A DNA stretch of 64,000 nt, from assembly GCF_002846415.1 (NCBI RefSeq), contig NZ_PJMX01000001.1, positions 248,001 through 312,000 of the forward strand. Direction: 5' to 3'. Shown here in pieces: positions 35,284 through 44,475 of the stretch. The notes beneath the pieces are model-generated. The model made no database searches, had not been told where the DNA came from, and saw only the letters and a program-made list of their open reading frames with translations. Made by a program: the position numbers and the translations under genes. This DNA is from Streptomyces sp. TLI_146 (GTDB lineage Bacteria; Actinomycetota; Actinomycetes; Streptomycetales; Streptomycetaceae). Every line of letters starts with the position of its first letter. The first letter of the stretch is position 1.

Positions 35284-36999
35284 GTGTCCTTTGCGCGCGT
35301 ACGGGGCAGGCGCCTGGCTGCGTGCACGGCCTTGGCGGCGGCGGCCGGGCTACTGCTGGCAGGCTCTGCGTCCGCCGACGGCGGCGCTGCACGGGTGAAG
35401 GTCCCGCTGAAGCCGGCTATACGCAAGGCGGTGGTGCCGTCGGCGCAACTGCCTGCGGAGCGACAGCGCCGGATGGCGGCGGCGCGCCGTGCGGGGGCTG
35501 CGGCTGCGCCGATGACGCCTCGGTTCGACGTAGACCGGGATGGTGTCAGCGATCTGCTGGTGCGGACGCTGGACGACAGTCTGTATTTGAAGGGGTGGAA
35601 GCAGGAGAAGAGCACCCTGTATGTCACCCCTGACGGAGGGTTCAAGGATCTCATCGAGCCCGGCGACGTTGATGGTGACGGGCATCCGGAACTGTTGATC
35701 CTCTCCCCGTCGGGAACGCTCACGCTGGAGTCGAACCTGACCGCGACAGGTTGGGGAACCTTCGGTGTGGTGCCGTGGTCGGAGAACGGCTGGAACATCT
35801 ACAACAAGCTCTTCGTGCCAGGGGATGTCACAGGAGACGGCAGGAACGACCTGCTGGCGCGGACCCCGTCCGGGGACTTGTACCTGTACACGGGCACCGG
35901 GAATGTGGCGTCTCCTTACGCGTCCCGGGTGAAGGTCGGTACCGGCTGGGGCATGTTCGACCAACTGGTCGGTGTGGGGGATGTGAACGGTGACGGCAGG
36001 GGCGACGTGGTGGGCCGGACCCCGTCCGGGGATCTGTACTTCTACGCCGGTACGGGGGCGGCAGCGGATCCGCTGAAGGCACGCGTCAAGGTCGCCTCTG
36101 GTTGGTACGGTTACAACCAGCTCCTGGCGATGGACGACAGCACCGGCCACATCGACCTGCTTGCGCGCGATGTCTCCGGGGTGCTGTGGGCCTACCCCTT
36201 CGAGGCCCAGGGTGTCCTGGGCGCCCGAGTGCGGCTGGGAGAGAACTGGCAGGGCACAGTCCTTGCCAATGCCGGCGGCAACCCCTTCCTCGGCAAGAAC
36301 GAGCTGATCGGCCGGGACGGTGCGGGACAGCTGAACTACTACCTGCCCAAGGGCGACGGACAGTTCGACGCGCGCCTGCCCATGGACGGGGACGTGTCGG
36401 CGGTGCCGCTGGAGAAGCTGTCCTCCGCTTCCTCGTTGGACATCACCTCGCGCTGGTCGACGCTGACACAGGTGGGCTCCGACGGACACCTCGCCATCGG
36501 GAATCAGGACAACGGGGGCGGCTGGAATGTGATGTCTGCCTTCGCGGGCATCGGTGACCTCACCGGCGAGGGCAACGGCGACCTGCTGGCCCGTGACTCC
36601 GGCGGACACCTGTGGCTGTACCCGGGTAACGGCAAAAGCTTGCTGGGTGACCGGATCGACATCGGCGGCGGCTGGAACGCCTACAACCAGCTCGTGGGTG
36701 CCGGAGACATCAGCGGTGACGGCATCCCCGATTTGCTGGCCCGCGACAGCAGCGGGCACCTGTGGCTGTACCCGGGCAATGGTCGCAACAACTTCGGTGA
36801 CCGGATCGACATCGGCGGCGGCTGGAATGCGTACAGCATGCTGGCGGTCCCCGGCGACCTGACCGGCGATGGCCGGGCCGACCTGATCGGTGTCGATTCC
36901 TCCGGTACCGCCTGGCGCTACGACGCCAACGGCACCGGCAACTTCAAGGGCCGCGTCGCCATGGGCGGCGGCTGGAACACCTACAAGGCCCTGTACTAA
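35284..36999 (+). CDS. secreted FG-GAP/VCBS-repeat beta-propeller protein
   Basis: This 571-residue exported protein has a signal peptide (RRLAACTALAAAAGLLLAG, cleavage after ASA at about residue 31), a linker rich in Ala/Arg, then seven to eight FG-GAP repeats. The repeats carry calcium-type loops such as DVDRDGVSDLLVRT, DVTGDGRNDLLARTPSGDLY, DVNGDGRGDVVGRT, DISGDGIPDLLARD and DLTGDGRADLIGVD. The C-terminal copies with IDIGGGWNAYNQL are nearly identical, which shows recent internal duplication. The GTG start has GGGGGGA five bases upstream. It is likely a surface adhesion or ligand-binding module. A hairpin follows the gene. It lies just before a large toxin gene on the same strand, but a separate terminator suggests separate transcripts. 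Confidence 0.85.
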   Translation: MSFARVRGRRLAACTALAAAAGLLLAGSASADGGAARVKVPLKPAIRKAVVPSAQLPAERQRRMAAARRAGAAAAPMTPRFDVDRDGVSDLLVRTLDDSLYLKGWKQEKSTLYVTPDGGFKDLIEPGDVDGDGHPELLILSPSGTLTLESNLTATGWGTFGVVPWSENGWNIYNKLFVPGDVTGDGRNDLLARTPSGDLYLYTGTGNVASPYASRVKVGTGWGMFDQLVGVGDVNGDGRGDVVGRTPSGDLYFYAGTGAAADPLKARVKVASGWYGYNQLLAMDDSTGHIDLLARDVSGVLWAYPFEAQGVLGARVRLGENWQGTVLANAGGNPFLGKNELIGRDGAGQLNYYLPKGDGQFDARLPMDGDVSAVPLEKLSSASSLDITSRWSTLTQVGSDGHLAIGNQDNGGGWNVMSAFAGIGDLTGEGNGDLLARDSGGHLWLYPGNGKSLLGDRIDIGGGWNAYNQLVGAGDISGDGIPDLLARDSSGHLWLYPGNGRNNFGDRIDIGGGWNAYSMLAVPGDLTGDGRADLIGVDSSGTAWRYDANGTGNFKGRVAMGGGWNTYKALY

Positions 37000-37015
37000 A
37001 GCGACACACAAAGAC

Positions 37016-37044
37016 CCTCCGCCCGGCACACAGCCAGGCGGAGG
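37016..37044. terminator. hairpin after the FG-GAP gene
   Basis: CCTCCGCC pairs with GGCGGAGG at 37037-37044 across a 13-base loop, 17 bp after the stop codon. Confidence 0.7.
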
Positions 37045-37434
37045 AAGGCGCTGACGGTAGCGGCCAGCACAGCATGGCAGCCAAGACGGCTGGTCCCCGG
37101 AAGCAGCGGGCCGCGTGCCAGTCCCGCGTGCCGCTGCCTGCGAGCTCGGCAGTGGGCAAGGGCCAGAACCGATGGGGACGCGACTGCAGGCCGGGTCCAC
37201 CGACAGGCGCCAGCTTGCGTCGGTTCCGGCCACACACCAGGCTATTTCGAGTAAAAGTTCGATTTGGGCCTTTCGTGGTTGTAGCCGCCACGTAAGGATC
37301 GGGGGCCTCCGGGGGGAGGGCCGGGCGTGTTTCTGCTGCGCCCGCATGGGAGCAGGCCGTTCGCGGTCCATCTGGCACACGTCAACTGCCGCCCCTCCCC
37401 CGCGGCATGAACTATCACCAAGGGGAGGAATATC
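37045..37434. other. upstream region of the RNase A-like toxin
   Basis: This 390-bp non-coding stretch must carry the toxin promoter. Close to the start there is AAGGGGAGG at about 37420, a strong ribosome binding site for the GTG at 37435. I cannot assign -35/-10 boxes with confidence. No other gene is supported. Confidence 0.5.
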
Positions 37435-40400
37435 GTGAAACGAAGAGCGCTATGGGCGCGGCCTGCACAACGCGCTGGCCGCGCGCGAGGGATCAGCGGC
37501 ACGGCGGCGCTGACGGCTGCAGCAGTTCTCAGCGGGATCATGGGAGCGATGCCGGCCCGCGCCGACGACATAAGCCGGGGTGAGGACAACCCCCAGGATC
37601 CCTACCAGAGGTCGCTGCGGATGAGCCTGGGCGAGACAGCCCGCGCCGACAGGTGCCGACTGGGCAACATCCTGCACTACACCGGGCCGACGCTCAGAAC
37701 GGTGGTCAGCGCCAAGCTCGCGGGGCCGGACTCCGCAATCCACGAGGCACTCACCAGCAACAGCGGCTGGGGAGGCGAGGAGCTTTACACAGCGCAGTCC
37801 AAGGACGACGAGACTGGCTACAACTACAAAACCACCTTCTACCGGCGCCAGGACAAGCTCAACCAGGACAACAAGCCCTACGCCTCGACGAACTCCTCGG
37901 CCGGGCGGCCCTGGAACGCCCCGGCGTTCGGGGCCGACATCGTCGCCTTCACGGAACTGGGGCGAGGCTGGTCCGTCCCCCACCTCTGGGACAACCCCAC
38001 GCCGCGGCCCGGTGCTGCGGCGATGGCGAAGGCCAAGGAGGTCTACGACGCCTTCGACACCAAGGGCGACGATTGGGCCACGAAGTACAAGGAGCGGGCC
38101 GGCAGCGGCGAGATGGACGGCCTCGGGACCACGGCTGGCAATCCGGGTTCGGCCAACGACATCGCCACATTCCTGCGATTCGGCGGCTTCGCGACCAAGG
38201 CGCCCGAGCCGGACTCGCCCGAGTTCCGCACCGAGGTGGAGTTCCTCAAGGCGGCCTGGGCTTCCTGTGACAGCCAGAACCCCATCGATCACTACCGGGT
38301 CCTGACCGGCGTCACCACCCAGGCCTACACCGAATGGGAAGCGGAATACGCCTCCCAGGCCACCCAGCGCAACGAGATCGTTACCGCCGAAGCCGCCGCC
38401 TCCAAGGAGGCACGCACCAACGCCGATCTGATGATCGAGGCGATCCGCCAGTCCTGGCAGGCGGACCAGATCCTGTTCTGGCAGCAGTGGTTCCGCGACC
38501 ATCCCGACGCCTGGAACAAGCCCTCCCTGACCGACCAGAAGAACGCCTCGCGCCGTCTGGTGACCGCCCGGGAGACGACCGCCCAGCTGGTCAAGGACGC
38601 GGACGCCGCCGTCGCCCGCGCCAAGACGGCCTCCGAGCAGGCAGCCGCCTCGCAGCAGGCGGCGTATGCGATCGCGGACCAGAACAAGGTGCCGCGCGGC
38701 CGGGGCCTGCTGTACGCGCAGCAGGCCGCGCAGGTCGCCAAGGCCTCCTACGCCGCGGCCCAGGCGGCAGCCAAGACCGTGCTGACCGCCTCCAAGGCCA
38801 CCCAGGCCAACATGGCCGACAGCCAGGCCCTCTACGCCCTGACCCAGACGCAGTCGCACGCGCTGAACACCGAGTTCCGCAAGGCCGCCGCCCTGGAAGC
38901 GGCAGCCCAGGCCAAGGCGGCCGCCGACTCCGCGGAGAAGCTGGCCAAGGAAGCCGCAGGCAACGCCACCACCGCCAAGAACGCCCAGGCCACCGCGGAG
39001 AAGGCGGAAAAGACCGCCCAGGCCGGCGCCGCCGAGGCCAAGAAGCAACGCGGCATCGCCGAAGCAGAGAAGGCCAACGCCGAACGCGAGGCGGCTACCG
39101 CCGCCAGCGAACGCAAGAAGGCCGGGGAAGCCGAAGCGCGGACCCAGACGGAACGCGACGCGGCGGGCCGCGCCCGCACCTCCGCCGAGGCGGCGGGGGC
39201 GACGGCGAGCGACAAGCGCAAGGAAGCCGAAGCAGCGGAGGCCAGGGCATTCACTGCTCGGAACAAGGCTCTCCAGGCCGAAAAGGAGCAGAAGGCACAG
39301 GAGGCCCGGGCCGCCGCACTGGAAGCGGCTGCGGACGCCGCCGAGAGCGAAGGCGCGGCAGGCGGAGCGCGGCAGGCAGCCACCGAGGCGCGCACGGCTG
39401 CCAACGATGCGGTGACGGCAGCGACCGCGGCCCGTGCAGCTGCCAACGACGCCTCCACGGCGGCGGTTAACGCCCGGGCCGCTGCGACCCGGGCCCAGGC
39501 CGCAGCATCACGCGCGAAGGCGGCAGCTGATGCCTCATGGTCGGCGTTCCAGAAGACCACCGCGGCGGCGGCGACCGCGCACGCGGCGGCCGCAAAGGCC
39601 ATCGACGCGGCGGCAGCAGCAAAGGCGAAGGCCGAGCAGGCCGACGCCGAGGCGAAGAAGGCGCAGGCCGCTGCGAAGAAGGCCCGCGAGGAAGCAGACG
39701 CAGCCAAGGACGAGGCGGCCAAGACCTCTGCCTGGTCGGCCAAGACCTCCGGCTTCGCCCAGGCTGCGGCACTGGCAGCCCAGGGGGCCCGCGACTCCGC
39801 CACTGCGGTGACCAAGGCCGCCGACGAGGCAATCTCCATCGGCTCCCCGTATCAGGAGCTCGACACTTCGGCAGCCTTCGCGGTCCTCATCGGCCAGAAC
39901 TCCAAGACCCTGGCCGAGCAGCAGGCATCGGCAGCCGAGGCCAAGAGCAAGGAAGCCGCAAAGGCCGCCGTCGACGCCAAGGCCCTCGCTGACAAGGCCG
40001 CCGGAGACGCCAAGATCGCAGCCCAAGCAGCCGCGACAGCAGCAGCCGACGCCGCCCGCGCCGTCAAGGCCGCAGAAGCGGCCCGCGCCTCGGCAGCCGA
40101 GGCCGACAAGGCGGCCAAGGCCGCCCAGAAGGCCGACGACAACGCCCAGAAATACGCCGCCGAAGCCGGCACCGACGCGTACTACGCGGGGATGGCCGCC
40201 AACGACGCCCAAACGGCCGCCAACGACGCCGACCGCGACGCCACAGACGCCGAGAAGGACGCGGCCAGCGCCGACGCGGCCGCCACCGCCGCTGAGACAG
40301 ATGCCGCCAGCGCCGACGCCACTGCGACGAAGGCGGAAGGCGACGCCACCGCGGCCGAGACCGCGGCGAAGAACGCCGACGGCGCCGCCAAGGACGCCGA

Positions 40401-41907
40401 CACCGCAGCCACCCGTACCGAGAACGCGGAAGCCCGCAAGACCATCGACACCGGCGGGGCCACCGGCGTGGCGCACATGTTCACCACGCAGAAGATCGAC
40501 CCTATGGAGGACCCCAAGCCCCTGAACGACTGTGTGCTTGGCATGGGCAACAGCGGCTGCGACGTTAAGTTCCGGCTGCACTTCAAACTGACCCTCGACT
40601 TCTTCCTGTGCACCGACCCCGGAGCTCCCGACGACGTCGACGCCGCCACCTGCCCGGGGGACAGCATCGTCTGGCTGGGCCGCGACACCAAGGAGCACAC
40701 CGCCGAGGTCACCAAGCACTTCAGCAACTGGGACATCACCAAGATCTTCGACAAAGCGATCCTCAAGGCTCTGTGGGACGGCCTTACGCAGGACTTCGTC
40801 GATTGCGCCAAGGGCAGCATCGGCGGGTGCGCCTTGGCGGCGACCTGGTTCATTCCGCCGTCCAAGATCACCCAAGCCGTCGACCTGATCCGTGCGCTTG
40901 ACGGCGCGCTGCAGACCGGAATCGGCGTCGGCGACGCCTACAAGGCACTCAAGGCGCTGGGACTCGACGCCGAGGTAATGGCCAACATCGAGCGCGAGAC
41001 CATGATTGTCGAGGACGCGCTCACGTCCTGCACGCGAAACAGCTTTCCGGGCGATACACAGGTGCTGATGGCGGACGGCGCGCACCGAGCAATCAGCTCG
41101 CTGACCATCGGCGACCTGGTCCTGACGGCTGATCCCGAGACCGGCGATCGACGGGCCGAGCCCGTCGGCTCGACCTTCAAGCACGAGACCGACCGTCTCG
41201 TGGACGTCGCATTCGCTGACGGAACCAGCCTGACCAGCACCGCCGGACACCGCGTCTATGTTGCCGAACGTGGTTGGACCCTCGTGTCGGACCTGCGGAG
41301 AGCCGATCGGCTGCGCGGTCCCGAAGGTGACTTGCACACGGTCATCGGTCTGGACGATCGGACCGGGATCGCGCCACGAACGGTGTACGACCTGACTGTC
41401 GACCACCTGCACACATTCTTCGTGAGCACCGAGGGGGAGGGTTCCAAGGACGTACTGGTCCACAACTGCATGAACCTCCAGTTGCACGAGGACGACCGAG
41501 GGGCGCACACCATCAAGGACCACGTCAACATCGACGATGAGCGTGCGTTCAATAAGGCCATGGACGAGTACAAGGCTGGCCGCCAGGGGGTGACCGGTGT
41601 CTGGACCAGCCTGGATGTCGCCCAGGGCGCGGTGGACGAGGCCATGAAGAAGTGGCTCACCGGCGGTACCCCGAAGCAGAACATGGCGAACCAGAAGAAG
41701 CTGAAGAACTGGATGGCCAAGACGGCGAAGGACTCCAACAGCCCCTTGGAGCTGTTCCCGATCAAGATCGACATCGGCGGATCCTCGCTCGGTAAGGTCT
41801 TTAGCTACGACCGCACGTCGCGTGCGGCCGGGAGCACCGTGGCAATCACCCTCAAACGAACTCCCCACAAGCCCGGATACATGGTCTACACGTCCTACCC
41901 GATCTGA
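37435..41907 (+). CDS. exported polymorphic toxin: alanine-rich stalk, HINT domain, RNase A-like tip
   Basis: This 1490-residue protein starts with a long Streptomyces signal peptide (cleavage after PARA at about residue 43) and an N-terminal globular domain (residues about 45-300). An alanine-rich coiled-coil stalk follows (about 310-1000, repeats such as AKEAAGNATTAKNAQATAEK). Next come a cysteine-containing pre-toxin region and a HINT autoprocessing domain (about 1197-1345: NSFPGDTQVLMADG, SLTSTAGHRVYV, VLVHNC). The last ~145 residues, with LHEDDRGAHTIKDHVNIDD, VTGVWTSLDVAQGAVDEAM and KRTPHKPGYMVYTSYP, match the bacterial RNase A-like CdiA tip, so the toxin probably degrades RNA in competitors. 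The gene is intact and is followed 9 bp later by an immunity candidate. Confidence 0.85.
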   Translation: MKRRALWARPAQRAGRARGISGTAALTAAAVLSGIMGAMPARADDISRGEDNPQDPYQRSLRMSLGETARADRCRLGNILHYTGPTLRTVVSAKLAGPDSAIHEALTSNSGWGGEELYTAQSKDDETGYNYKTTFYRRQDKLNQDNKPYASTNSSAGRPWNAPAFGADIVAFTELGRGWSVPHLWDNPTPRPGAAAMAKAKEVYDAFDTKGDDWATKYKERAGSGEMDGLGTTAGNPGSANDIATFLRFGGFATKAPEPDSPEFRTEVEFLKAAWASCDSQNPIDHYRVLTGVTTQAYTEWEAEYASQATQRNEIVTAEAAASKEARTNADLMIEAIRQSWQADQILFWQQWFRDHPDAWNKPSLTDQKNASRRLVTARETTAQLVKDADAAVARAKTASEQAAASQQAAYAIADQNKVPRGRGLLYAQQAAQVAKASYAAAQAAAKTVLTASKATQANMADSQALYALTQTQSHALNTEFRKAAALEAAAQAKAAADSAEKLAKEAAGNATTAKNAQATAEKAEKTAQAGAAEAKKQRGIAEAEKANAEREAATAASERKKAGEAEARTQTERDAAGRARTSAEAAGATASDKRKEAEAAEARAFTARNKALQAEKEQKAQEARAAALEAAADAAESEGAAGGARQAATEARTAANDAVTAATAARAAANDASTAAVNARAAATRAQAAASRAKAAADASWSAFQKTTAAAATAHAAAAKAIDAAAAAKAKAEQADAEAKKAQAAAKKAREEADAAKDEAAKTSAWSAKTSGFAQAAALAAQGARDSATAVTKAADEAISIGSPYQELDTSAAFAVLIGQNSKTLAEQQASAAEAKSKEAAKAAVDAKALADKAAGDAKIAAQAAATAAADAARAVKAAEAARASAAEADKAAKAAQKADDNAQKYAAEAGTDAYYAGMAANDAQTAANDADRDATDAEKDAASADAAATAAETDAASADATATKAEGDATAAETAAKNADGAAKDADTAATRTENAEARKTIDTGGATGVAHMFTTQKIDPMEDPKPLNDCVLGMGNSGCDVKFRLHFKLTLDFFLCTDPGAPDDVDAATCPGDSIVWLGRDTKEHTAEVTKHFSNWDITKIFDKAILKALWDGLTQDFVDCAKGSIGGCALAATWFIPPSKITQAVDLIRALDGALQTGIGVGDAYKALKALGLDAEVMANIERETMIVEDALTSCTRNSFPGDTQVLMADGAHRAISSLTIGDLVLTADPETGDRRAEPVGSTFKHETDRLVDVAFADGTSLTSTAGHRVYVAERGWTLVSDLRRADRLRGPEGDLHTVIGLDDRTGIAPRTVYDLTVDHLHTFFVSTEGEGSKDVLVHNCMNLQLHEDDRGAHTIKDHVNIDDERAFNKAMDEYKAGRQGVTGVWTSLDVAQGAVDEAMKKWLTGGTPKQNMANQKKLKNWMAKTAKDSNSPLELFPIKIDIGGSSLGKVFSYDRTSRAAGSTVAITLKRTPHKPGYMVYTSYPI

Positions 41908-41916
41908 GAGAGGACC

Positions 41917-42570
41917 ATGGCACACGAACGTCAGGACATCTGGGTCGACTTCGGGCTCAGCGGTCTCACCAAGTGGTTCCACGGGCCGTGGGGCGGCGAA
42001 GCGACTCCGCACGAACTCGTTGCGGCCGCTGCCGACTGGGGCAGCGGTGTCTACGCCTTCACGCTTTCGGAGGATGCCCTCCGACTGCTGCAGTCACCAC
42101 TGCCCACCCGAGTGATCACCGTTCTGTGGTACGCCGCGACAGGTGGGAATTACGACCTCGACCGCCTCGGGATGGACGGCCGCGCATGGCTGCGCCAGAT
42201 CGTGGACGTCTGCGCCGAACGAATTGGCCAGGACGACCCGTCCTTCACGCCCGGCGCTCCAGGGCCCGCCCGTGACGAGCTGAGGGAGGAGGTTTTGGCA
42301 GAGATCCGGACGGTCCGGCCTGGGGTGGAAGCCGCCACCGGAACCCACCCCTATCACCCCGTCTCGGACGTGGTGTCGGCGTTGGAGCAGGTCGTCACCC
42401 AGGTCGACCCGGATCTGGGGTTCAGGCTCTTCCTACGGATCATGAAGGTCTATCAGGTTCCGATCAGCGAATCCCGGTACGACCGGTACCACGAGCTCGG
42501 CCAGCGCTTTAGCTATAACGAGTTCCTCGTCGACGACGGGGACCTCTGCGTCAAGCCGGACCTGGACTGA
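41917..42570 (+). CDS. immunity protein for the RNase A-like toxin
   Basis: This 217-residue cytoplasmic protein begins MAHERQDIWVDFGLSGLTKW and contains TPHELVAAAADWGSGVYAFT and LGFRLFLRIMKVYQVPISES. It lacks a signal peptide and fits the size range of CdiI-type immunity proteins. It follows the toxin by nine bases on the same strand with GAGAGGACC as ribosome binding site, and a strong hairpin follows it. Together this defines a two-gene toxin-immunity unit. Binding to the RNase tip is inferred. Confidence 0.7.
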   Translation: MAHERQDIWVDFGLSGLTKWFHGPWGGEATPHELVAAAADWGSGVYAFTLSEDALRLLQSPLPTRVITVLWYAATGGNYDLDRLGMDGRAWLRQIVDVCAERIGQDDPSFTPGAPGPARDELREEVLAEIRTVRPGVEAATGTHPYHPVSDVVSALEQVVTQVDPDLGFRLFLRIMKVYQVPISESRYDRYHELGQRFSYNEFLVDDGDLCVKPDLD

Positions 42571-42589
42571 CGGGCACACGTCACAACGG

Positions 42590-42628
42590 CGAGGGCGGCA
42601 CCCCGAGTATTTCGGAGTGCCGCCCTCG
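42590..42628. terminator. hairpin ending the toxin-immunity unit
   Basis: CGAGGGCGGCAC pairs with its complement at 42617-42628 over 12 bp across a 15-base loop, 20 bp after the immunity stop. Confidence 0.8.
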
Positions 42629-42670
42629 GCTGGTGCCACAGCCACCGGGGCTGGACCGCCGCAAACACTG

Positions 42671-43967
42671 ATTCCTAATGCGGTCTGTCAAGCCGCGAGA
42701 ACCGTGGGTGGGGTCGCCTCATAGCACCGTCCGTCACGCAAGAGGGCCCAGAGCACATTGACGCGGCGGCGTGCGAGCGCGAGGACGGCCTGTGTGTGAC
42801 GCTTGCCCTCGGCTCGCTTGCGATCGTAAAACCGGCGGGACTCGGGGCAGTGGCGGATGCTGAACAACGCCGAGATGTAGAAGACCCGTTGGAGACGGCG
42901 GTTGTATCGCTGCGGGCGCCGCAGGTTGCCGCTGACCTTCCCGGAGTCGCGAGGCACCGGAGCGACACCGCCGAAGCCGGCGAGACGGTCGGCGGTGCCG
43001 AAGAGGTTCATGTCGCCGCCGGTGGCTGCCAGGAACTCGGCTCCGAGGATGATGCCCAGACCGGGCATGCTCGTGATCACCTCAAAGGTGGCGTGGTCGC
43101 GAAACCGTGCCTCGATAGCCTTGTCGAGCTCGGCTATCCGCTGGTTGAGGGCCGTCACCTCCGTCGCGAGTGTGTGCACCAACTGGGCGGTCAGCTTCTC
43201 TCCGGGCAGGCTGGTGTGCTGTCGCTCGGCGGCCTGGACGGCGATCTCGGCGAGCCGGTCAGCGCGAAGTACGTGCCGGTTGCGCAGCCAGGTCTCCAGC
43301 CGTTTGCTGCCGATCCGGCGGATGGCAGCAGGGGTCTGGTAGCCGGCCAGCAAGGTGAGCGGGCCGGTGTTGGTCACATCCAACGCCCGTTCCAGTCCGG
43401 GGAAGATGCCCGTCAGCTGGGCACGGAGGCGGTTGACAGTCCGCGTGCGGTCGGCGACCAGGTCCGTGCGTCGGCCCGTGAGGATCTTGAGGTCGGTGAC
43501 GGCTCCGTCGTCGGCGTGTAAGGACTGCAGATCACGGCGGACGCGGACCTGGTCTGCGATGACGGCAGCGTCCTTGGCGTCGGTTTTGCCCTCGCCGCGG
43601 TAGCTCTCGGATGCACGGTGGATGGCTCGGCCGGAGATGTAGTGCACCGGCTGGTCGTGGCTGAGGAAAATCGCGATGGCCAGGGCGGCTCCGCCATCGG
43701 CCAGGTCAATGCCCCAGGTCACCTCGTCGCTGAGAGCTTGGACGTCGGCGAGGAGTTCGAGCAGTTGGGGTTCGTCGTTGGCGACGCGTCGTGACAGCAG
43801 CCGGCGGCCGCTGTCGTCGATCGCGACGCAGTGGTGATGGGTCTTGCCTGCGTCGATGCCGGCCCAGATCGCGGCCATGTGGTGCCTCCGTGCGGTGTGC
43901 TGCTGGTTCCTCCTACGGACGACCTCGCTGTCGATTCCCTACTCAGCGATCATTCGCAATTCCTAAT
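42671..43967. mobile_element. intact IS110-family insertion sequence flanked by repeated core
   Basis: The transposase gene is flanked by two direct copies of ATTCCTAAT at 42671-42679 and 43959-43967, each containing a CT dinucleotide like the core used by IS110/IS621-type recombination. There are no inverted terminal repeats, as expected for the family. About 80-90 bp of non-coding DNA lies at the 5' (right) end, where IS110 elements encode a bridge RNA. About 8 bp lies at the other end. Confidence 0.7.
42688..43878 (-). CDS. IS110-family transposase (DEDD recombinase)
   Basis: This 396-residue protein has the RuvC-like N-terminal DEDD domain (IWAGIDAGKTHHHCVAID with the first Asp, then DLADGGAALAIAIF and KTDAKDAAVIADQVR with the terminal acidic residues). 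The C-terminal transposase_20 domain has ITSMPGLGIILGAEFLAATG, ADRLAGFGGVAPVPRDSGKV and the serine used in recombination nearby. The ATG is followed directly by the DEDD domain, so the length is complete. It would act with a bridge RNA to recombine the element at CT-containing targets. No disruption is seen. Confidence 0.92.
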   Translation of the reverse strand: MAAIWAGIDAGKTHHHCVAIDDSGRRLLSRRVANDEPQLLELLADVQALSDEVTWGIDLADGGAALAIAIFLSHDQPVHYISGRAIHRASESYRGEGKTDAKDAAVIADQVRVRRDLQSLHADDGAVTDLKILTGRRTDLVADRTRTVNRLRAQLTGIFPGLERALDVTNTGPLTLLAGYQTPAAIRRIGSKRLETWLRNRHVLRADRLAEIAVQAAERQHTSLPGEKLTAQLVHTLATEVTALNQRIAELDKAIEARFRDHATFEVITSMPGLGIILGAEFLAATGGDMNLFGTADRLAGFGGVAPVPRDSGKVSGNLRRPQRYNRRLQRVFYISALFSIRHCPESRRFYDRKRAEGKRHTQAVLALARRRVNVLWALLRDGRCYEATPPTVLAA

Positions 43968-44266
43968 TGGCAGCCGAGTCGTCGTGGGGCACCGGGCGGC
44001 CAATCAGTGAGAGCCACAAGCGGCAGAGCCTTTTCAACCACACCCGGTGCCCCTGGGTGAGTGAACCATACGAAGGGCTCACCGCCTCCCGCAGAACAAT
44101 GTAGGGAGCCTTTTCCAACCTACCTATGAGGCACGGCAGTTGTGCTGATAAGGTGATGAAGCCCCTGGTAGATGGGTTTTCGATCAAGAGAACCATCCCC
44201 CAGAGGCTTCACATGTTTGTCTACCCGTCGGGTGTCGACGTATCCAGCTCTGCCTTCCAGTTCCTC
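43968..44266. other. gap with an IS5-type transposase start interrupted by IS1182
   Basis: About 300 bp between the IS110 and IS1182-type elements. From 44213 the plus strand reads MFVYPSGVDVSSSAFQFL, which resembles the beginning of IS5-type transposases. It is cut by the left end of the IS1182 element after 18 codons, and I do not find the rest on the other side. The remainder shows no gene. Confidence 0.4.
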
Positions 44267-44331
44267 TGTCAATGGCCATCTCTCGTGCTCCCCGTCGGCG
44301 GCCGTTCTGTTTCCCCGTCTGTGGCCGTCGA

Positions 44332-44378
44332 GTGCGGCTCATCCAAGATTTCCGGATGCTGTTGGTGATCTTCGTTCG
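44332..44378 (+). repeat. left 47-bp internal inverted repeat of the IS1182 element
   Basis: It is the exact reverse complement of 46238-46284 (begins GTGCGGCTCATCCAAG). The left copy lies about 100 bp before the transposase start; the right copy begins 2 bp after its stop. Confidence 0.85.
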
Positions 44379-44475
44379 TCCCAGTGAAGGCCGGTGGTGA
44401 GGTCTTCCGTCGGCGTGCCGAGCGTGCTCCGCTGGTTGCAGCGGGGTGGTTCGAGCGGTCGGAGGGGTGACCGCG

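Noticed and set aside
35350..42012. Very long minus-strand ORFs opposite the FG-GAP and toxin genes
   Set aside because: Repeats, signal peptides and domain motifs all read on the plus strand; the antisense frames mirror their repeats.
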